45,003 nt of DNA from a virus: positions 1-45,003 of IMG/VR virus record IMGVR_UViG_3300047321_000229, one strand, 5' to 3'. The position numbers were made by a program, and so were the translations under genes. Shown here one piece after another: positions 44,016 to 45,003 of this stretch. Below the pieces are notes generated by a model, which worked only from the letters and a program-made list of their open reading frames with translations, did no database searches and was not told the DNA's origin. Within the stretch, counting starts at the first letter, position 1. Every line of letters starts with the position of its first letter.

Positions 44016-44660
44016 TTATCGGTTAGTGATTGCTTGGGCTGAACTGTTACTCATGCGCTTACGGGCCCCGGGGCCGTCGTGTTCGTCGATAGCGATAAGC
44101 CGTTCATTGTTCATGAGGTCACGCAAACGGGTTACCGCGCGGGAGTGAGCCCTAGACCACGTGGCAAGGGACTTGCCGTTACGGTTGGCGGCCTCCCCGG
44201 GGCCGTACTCCCAGTCATCCCGGAGTGTGCTCGCTTGCGCCTCTGTGAGCCCCTGATAGGCCTTATCAACGTCAACCAGGGCCGTCACCATGGATCGCCC
44301 GTCGCGAACCTTTTCGCGGCCGTACGTGGCCGTAGGGCTAGCCTCTGCCCACGCGTCCCGGGGGAGGTAGTAGACCTCCAGGAGGACCGCTACCTCATCG
44401 GTCCCGTACATGTAATGGGGGGTGCCGTAAACGGCACGGTAACGCTCCTTAGCGCAATACTCGGTTGCATACTTTCGGAGATAGGCGCCAACCGCGCCGT
44501 TAAGGTTACCGGTCGTCTTTTCGAAAAAGTGCCGCTTTTCGACCAGCTTTAGGCTCAACTCGCCGTGCAAGTCGTCGGCGTCAATGCCGGGCCAGTCACG
44601 CGCAAAGCTGCGCGCAACCGACCGAGCGAGGCTAACAAAGTCTTCCGGATTGTAACTCAT
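44016..44660 (-). CDS. Sigma-factor-like DNA-binding protein
   Basis: 214 aa, ATG at 44660, sharing one base with the phosphoesterase stop. The N-terminus DFVSLARSVARSFARDWPGIDADDLHGELSLKLVE resembles sigma70 region 2. The C-terminus GLTEAQASTLRDDW, then SLATWSRAHSRAVTRLRDLMN, resembles region 4 with its helix-turn-helix. The middle is not typical. It could redirect host RNA polymerase to phage promoters in middle or late infection. The family call is by pattern and needs a profile search. Confidence 0.5.
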   Translation of the reverse strand: MSYNPEDFVSLARSVARSFARDWPGIDADDLHGELSLKLVEKRHFFEKTTGNLNGAVGAYLRKYATEYCAKERYRAVYGTPHYMYGTDEVAVLLEVYYLPRDAWAEASPTATYGREKVRDGRSMVTALVDVDKAYQGLTEAQASTLRDDWEYGPGEAANRNGKSLATWSRAHSRAVTRLRDLMNNERLIAIDEHDGPGARKRMSNSSAQAITNR

Positions 44661-45003
44661 TATGCAGCCTTCCTAATCTTGCCATTTTCAAACCGCATCC
44701 CGTCATAGATGAACGATCCGTTATTAGCCATGAGAATTACTTGAGGCTGTACCCGATTACCGGAAACGTGCAGCATGCCAAACGCCATTTGCCAATTCGC
44801 GTAACCGGTGCCCAGGTACGTGACCTTAGACATGTCGCTAATGTGGCCAATCTCCATACCGATTTTGGACCGCATGCGGCCCCCGTAACCGTGGGACGTC
44901 TGGACCAGTCCCGCGCGGTGCGTGTGACCACACACAACGTTCTGGTCATACCGGACGGATGCGTTATAGGCCGTGCCTCCGGCCGTTTGCGTCATCTTAA
45001 TTT
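44660..45003 (-). CDS. Metallophosphoesterase, C-terminal part (runs off contig end)
   Basis: This is the rest of the phosphoesterase that starts at 587. The metal-binding CGHTHRAG motif is here, followed by KVTYLGTGYANWQMAFGML and a C-terminal strand pair SFIYDGMRFENG. The stop at 44660-44662 overlaps the start of the sigma-like gene. Bases 44877-45003 duplicate 1-127. Confidence 0.85.
   Translation of the reverse strand, partial: IKMTQTAGGTAYNASVRYDQNVVCGHTHRAGLVQTSHGYGGRMRSKIGMEIGHISDMSKVTYLGTGYANWQMAFGMLHVSGNRVQPQVILMANNGSFIYDGMRFENGKIRKAA
44877..45003. repeat. Terminal direct repeat, right copy (assembly overlap)
   Basis: Identical to bases 1-127. 127 is a k-mer length commonly used as the maximum in short-read assemblers, and circular contigs end with exactly such an overlap. 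Confidence 0.95.

Overview
The window is one complete temperate siphovirus genome of an actinobacterial host, most likely Streptomyces or a relative. Supporting evidence: HK97-type head genes, a long tape measure gene, a tyrosine integrase with a nearby Xis-like gene, a phage Lsr2 (a family confined to actinobacteria and their phages), DUF6378-, DUF6197- and DUF6011-like proteins, and Streptomyces-like -10 boxes. Bases 1-127 recur exactly at 44877-45003, so the molecule was closed as a circle of 44,876 bp with a 127-base overlap. The contig ends are arbitrary and cut a phosphoesterase gene.

Layout. (1) A leftward early operon starts at a sigma70-like promoter near 5.98-6.01 kb and runs through the contig junction to 40.2 kb. 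It holds RecB/Cas4-like nuclease, SSB-like protein, RecA/DnaB-like ATPase, endonuclease VII, split primase, phosphoesterase, sigma-like protein, B12-dependent ribonucleotide reductase, ThyX and dCMP deaminase. It covers replication and dNTP supply but has no recognisable DNA polymerase. (2) 6.1-11.9 kb is the lysogeny region: HTH repressor candidate, putative attP with five arm-type repeats, integrase, Xis-like protein, winged HTH, two micro-peptides, a second endonuclease VII and a beta-clamp-like protein. (3) 11.9-32.5 kb is the rightward late region: hairpin array, HNH, probable cos/pac region, TerS, an accessory island (small leftward genes, three tRNAs, a DUF6011 gene, a collagen-like tail protein), TerL, portal, protease, capsid, connectors, tail tube, frameshifted tail chaperones, tape measure, minor tail protein, endolysin. 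(4) 32.5-40.2 kb is a chain of small genes, mostly leftward and mostly one gene per transcription unit, including Lsr2, plus a DUF3987-like protein and two repeat-rich gaps that may be an origin.

The most striking feature is regulatory. Fourteen intergenic promoters place a 21-22 bp spacer element, usually a palindrome (half-site GCACACCC), exactly between the -35 and -10 boxes, mostly as TTGCAC-N17-TTTAAT. Three more copies lack a clear promoter. This looks like a repressor regulon spread over the whole genome and controlling integrase, the recombination/Xis operon and a set of single-gene cassettes. It resembles in logic, not sequence, the phiC31 conserved inverted repeats and the L5 stoperators. 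The HTH gene at 6166-6594, itself preceded by such an element, is the best repressor candidate.

Two and possibly three essential-looking genes (RecB/Cas4 nuclease, NrdJ, endonuclease VII) have no ATG, GTG or TTG that would include their conserved N-termini. They appear to start at AUC, AUA and CUG.
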